Assembly (NCBI RefSeq): GCF_001431425.1
Contig: NZ_LDJG01000015.1
Span: forward strand, 62,001-126,000
DNA: 64,000 nucleotides
Reading direction: 5' to 3'
Origin: Stenotrophomonas nitritireducens
GTDB lineage: Bacteria; Pseudomonadota; Gammaproteobacteria; Xanthomonadales; Xanthomonadaceae
The notes beneath the pieces were generated by a model that worked only from the letters and a program-made list of their open reading frames with translations, did no database searches and was not told the origin of the DNA. The position numbers and the translations under genes are program-made. Shown piece after piece: positions 62,415 through 64,000 of this stretch. The stretch's first letter is position 1, and every line of letters begins with the position of its first letter.

Positions 62415-63176
62415 TCAGCGGGCCAGCCATCCGTGCAGCGCATGCCCGATCTGGAACAGGCTGATCGACAGTACCAGCACGCCCACCGCGATCAGTACCC
62501 AGCGCTCCTTGAGGCGCTTGACCAGCAGCGCCGCGACGGGCGCGGCCATCATCCCGCCGACGAGCAGGCCGGCGACGATGCTGGCGTGCTGGATGCCCAT
62601 CGACAGCAGGAAGGTGGCGGAGATGGCGATGGTGACGACGAACTCGGCGGCATTGACCGTGCCGATGGTGGTGCGCGCCTGGCCACCGCGCGCGAGCAGG
62701 GTCGAAGTCGCCACCGGCCCCCAGCCGCCGCCGCCGCTGGCATCGAGCAGGCCGGCGAAGAAGCCGAGCACCGGCACGCGCCGCACTTCGCGGCGGGGCG
62801 TGAAGCGGCCCGCCGCGCGCGCCAGGATGAAGATCGCCAGCGCCAGCAGGTACAGATAGATGAAGGGCCGGATGATCTCGCCGGGCAACTGGGTCAGCAC
62901 ATAGGCGCCGAGGGCCCCGCCTACCGCGCCGGGCAACGCCAGGCGCAGGAACAGCCGCCGGTCGACGTTGCCGGCCACCAGATGCGATACGCCGGACGCA
63001 CCGGTGGTGAACACTTCGGCGGTATGGATGCTGGCGCTCACCGCCGCCGGCGGCAGCCCCATGCTCAACAGCACGGACGAGGACACCAGCCCGAAGGCCA
63101 TGCCCAGCGCGCCATCGACCAGCTGCGCCCCGATCCCGATCAGGATGAACCAGTAGAACTCGCTTCCAAATTCCAT
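62415..63176 (-). CDS. TauE/SafE-family sulfite/anion exporter
   Basis: A 253-residue inner-membrane protein with eight hydrophobic segments. G-I-G-A-Q-L-V-D-G-A-L-G-M-A-F-G is the N-terminal repeat typical of TauE/SafE (DUF81) transporters, and G-F-F-A-G-L-L-D-A-S-G-G-G-G-W-G-P-V is the second repeat. Members export sulfite, sulfoacetate or other anions; substrate not deducible. It converges with the trp block and lies between it and clp. Confidence 0.87.
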   Translation of the reverse strand: MEFGSEFYWFILIGIGAQLVDGALGMAFGLVSSSVLLSMGLPPAAVSASIHTAEVFTTGASGVSHLVAGNVDRRLFLRLALPGAVGGALGAYVLTQLPGEIIRPFIYLYLLALAIFILARAAGRFTPRREVRRVPVLGFFAGLLDASGGGGWGPVATSTLLARGGQARTTIGTVNAAEFVVTIAISATFLLSMGIQHASIVAGLLVGGMMAAPVAALLVKRLKERWVLIAVGVLVLSISLFQIGHALHGWLAR

Positions 63177-63341
63177 TCGTGGAGCCTGCTGGCTTGGGGC
63201 GGATGCGTCAAGCAGATGGGGAGCAGGATGTGGCTGTCCCGCTTTGCGGCTGGTGCAGCCGCGTTTCCGCCGAAGCAGCCCTCTCTGGTAAAGGGGGCGC
63301 GCCGGCAGGCGTCGGGATTCGGGTGTTCAGTACGCCGGGGG

Positions 63342-63366
63342 CCAGAGTCTGCGTTGCAGACTCTGG
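63342..63366. terminator. Perfect hairpin downstream of clp
   Basis: An 11-base stem CCAGAGTCTGC / GCAGACTCTGG with a GTT loop. No T-run follows on the leftward strand; it may stabilise the clp mRNA 3' end or work as a Rho-independent-like barrier without U-tract. Confidence 0.6.
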
Positions 63367-63370
63367 GGTC

Positions 63371-63392
63371 GAAAGCGCGTATGCGCGCTTTC
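63371..63392. terminator. Second hairpin overlapping the clp stop codon
   Basis: A 9-base stem GAAAGCGCG / CGCGCTTTC with TATG loop. The clp stop codon (63391-63393) lies at its right edge. It is the first of two tandem hairpins after clp. Confidence 0.55.
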
Positions 63393-64000
63393 AGCGCGTC
63401 CCGTACAGCACGATGGTCTTGCCGCGCGCATGCAGGATGCCGTCGGCCTGCAGCTTCTTGAGCACGCGTCCGGCCATTTCGCGCGAGCAGCCGACCAGGC
63501 GGGCGATCTCCTGCCGCGACACGCGCAGCTGGGTGCCCTGCGGGTGGCTCATGGACTCAGGCTCGCGGGCCAGGTCGTGCAGGGTGCGCACGATGCGGTC
63601 GGTCACGTCCAGGAACGCCAGGCGGCTGGCCTTGCGGCTGGTGTGCAGCAGGCGCCGGGAAATCTGCGAGCCGATGGCGTACAGCAGCTTGGGGGCATCG
63701 CTGGACAGCGGGCCCAGGAACAGCTGGTGCAGCCGCTCGTAGCTGATCTCGGCCAGTTCGCAGGGGGTGCGGGTGCGGAGGATGACCTCGCGCTTGTCCG
63801 ACTCGATGAACAGGCCCATTTCGCCTACGAACTCGCCCGCGCCGAAGTAGCCCAGCACCAGTTCGCGGTCCTCATCCTCTTCGGCGATGATGCTGACCGA
63901 GCCGCTGACCACGTAATACATGGTGCCGGCCGGGTCCCCGGGGCGGAACACGTCGGTCCGCGTCGGGTAGCGGCGGCGGTGGCTGTGGGCCAGGAACCGG
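63391..64000 (-). CDS. clp: Clp, CRP-like cyclic-nucleotide-fold regulator, N-terminus cut by window edge
   Basis: The visible 202 residues begin within R-F-L-A-H-S-H-R-R-R-Y and lack roughly the first 25-30 residues of the about 230-residue family. The cyclic-nucleotide-binding domain has Y-Y-V-V-S-G-S-V-S-I and G-Y-F-G-A-G-E-F-V-G-E-M-G-L-F-I-E. The helix-turn-helix has S-R-Q-E-I-A-R-L-V-G-C-S-R-E-M-A-G-R-V-L-K-K-L, matching Xanthomonas Clp almost residue for residue from memory. Xanthomonas Clp is a global regulator inhibited by cyclic di-GMP. A diguanylate cyclase and a Clp-like binding site are elsewhere in the window. Confidence 0.93.
   Translation of the reverse strand, partial: RFLAHSHRRRYPTRTDVFRPGDPAGTMYYVVSGSVSIIAEEDEDRELVLGYFGAGEFVGEMGLFIESDKREVILRTRTPCELAEISYERLHQLFLGPLSSDAPKLLYAIGSQISRRLLHTSRKASRLAFLDVTDRIVRTLHDLAREPESMSHPQGTQLRVSRQEIARLVGCSREMAGRVLKKLQADGILHARGKTIVLYGTR

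Overview
The window is a stretch of high-GC (roughly 67-70% by eye) gammaproteobacterial chromosome. Gene content and protein sequences point to the Lysobacteraceae (Xanthomonadaceae), in the Stenotrophomonas / Pseudoxanthomonas / Xanthomonas neighbourhood. The strongest markers are a Clp-type CRP-like regulator at the right edge, a Xanthomonas-like tryptophan 2,3-dioxygenase, the trpE...trpGDC arrangement leading to clp, and GTAG-ended palindromic repeats resembling the SMAG family of Stenotrophomonas maltophilia. It is a housekeeping region; I see no prophage, insertion sequence, CRISPR array, rRNA or tRNA.

Layout. 0-15 kb: a truncated exported protein, FAD oxidoreductase plus lipocalin, a MscS-type channel, OpgB phosphoglycerol transferase, a UbiB-family kinase-like protein, a DUF808 membrane protein, a secreted M16 protease and a diguanylate cyclase. 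15-22 kb: small oxidoreductases and a branched-chain-type 2-oxoacid dehydrogenase operon (E1 alpha, E1 beta, an SH3-domain protein, E2) read leftward. 22-31 kb: aromatic amino-acid catabolism, with tryptophan 2,3-dioxygenase, a POT peptide transporter, and a tyrosine-degradation unit (hppD, small ORF, hmgA) facing a divergent MarR regulator whose probable operator lies inside the hppD promoter. 31-38 kb: a TonB-dependent receptor opposite a convergent group made of a small exported Cys-pair protein, two TPR-linked iron/2-oxoglutarate hydroxylases and a small exported protein; a decayed scrap of a second hmgA lies just beyond. 38-45 kb: a tightly overlapping Mrp/Mnh cation/proton antiporter operon (fused AB, C, D, E, F, G).

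45-55 kb: universal stress protein, NAD(P)-binding protein, Mpo1-like protein, purC, a membrane-anchored J-domain protein, rpe, an erythromycin-esterase-like secreted protein and a GNAT enzyme. A 0.6 kb tandem array of 82-bp GTAG repeat pairs follows, then an acid-shock-like small protein and an OmpR-type two-component system. 55-64 kb: the tryptophan biosynthesis block trpE, trpG, trpD, trpC, interspersed with a SIMPL protein, a LysE-type exporter and a DUF1543 protein, then a HAD phosphatase, a TauE/SafE exporter and the 3' part of clp. Upstream of trpE is a candidate leader ORF with four Trp codons in five and a possible element pairing with the trpE ribosome-binding site.

The least explained signals are the trpE leader, the TonB-receptor/hydroxylase neighbourhood, the hmgA remnant, the SH3 gene inside the dehydrogenase operon, the operator inside the hppD promoter, and an orphan minus-strand terminator beside the 82-bp array. 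Start codons were chosen by hand from Shine-Dalgarno spacing, family N-termini and operon overlaps; several are TTG or GTG and are flagged.
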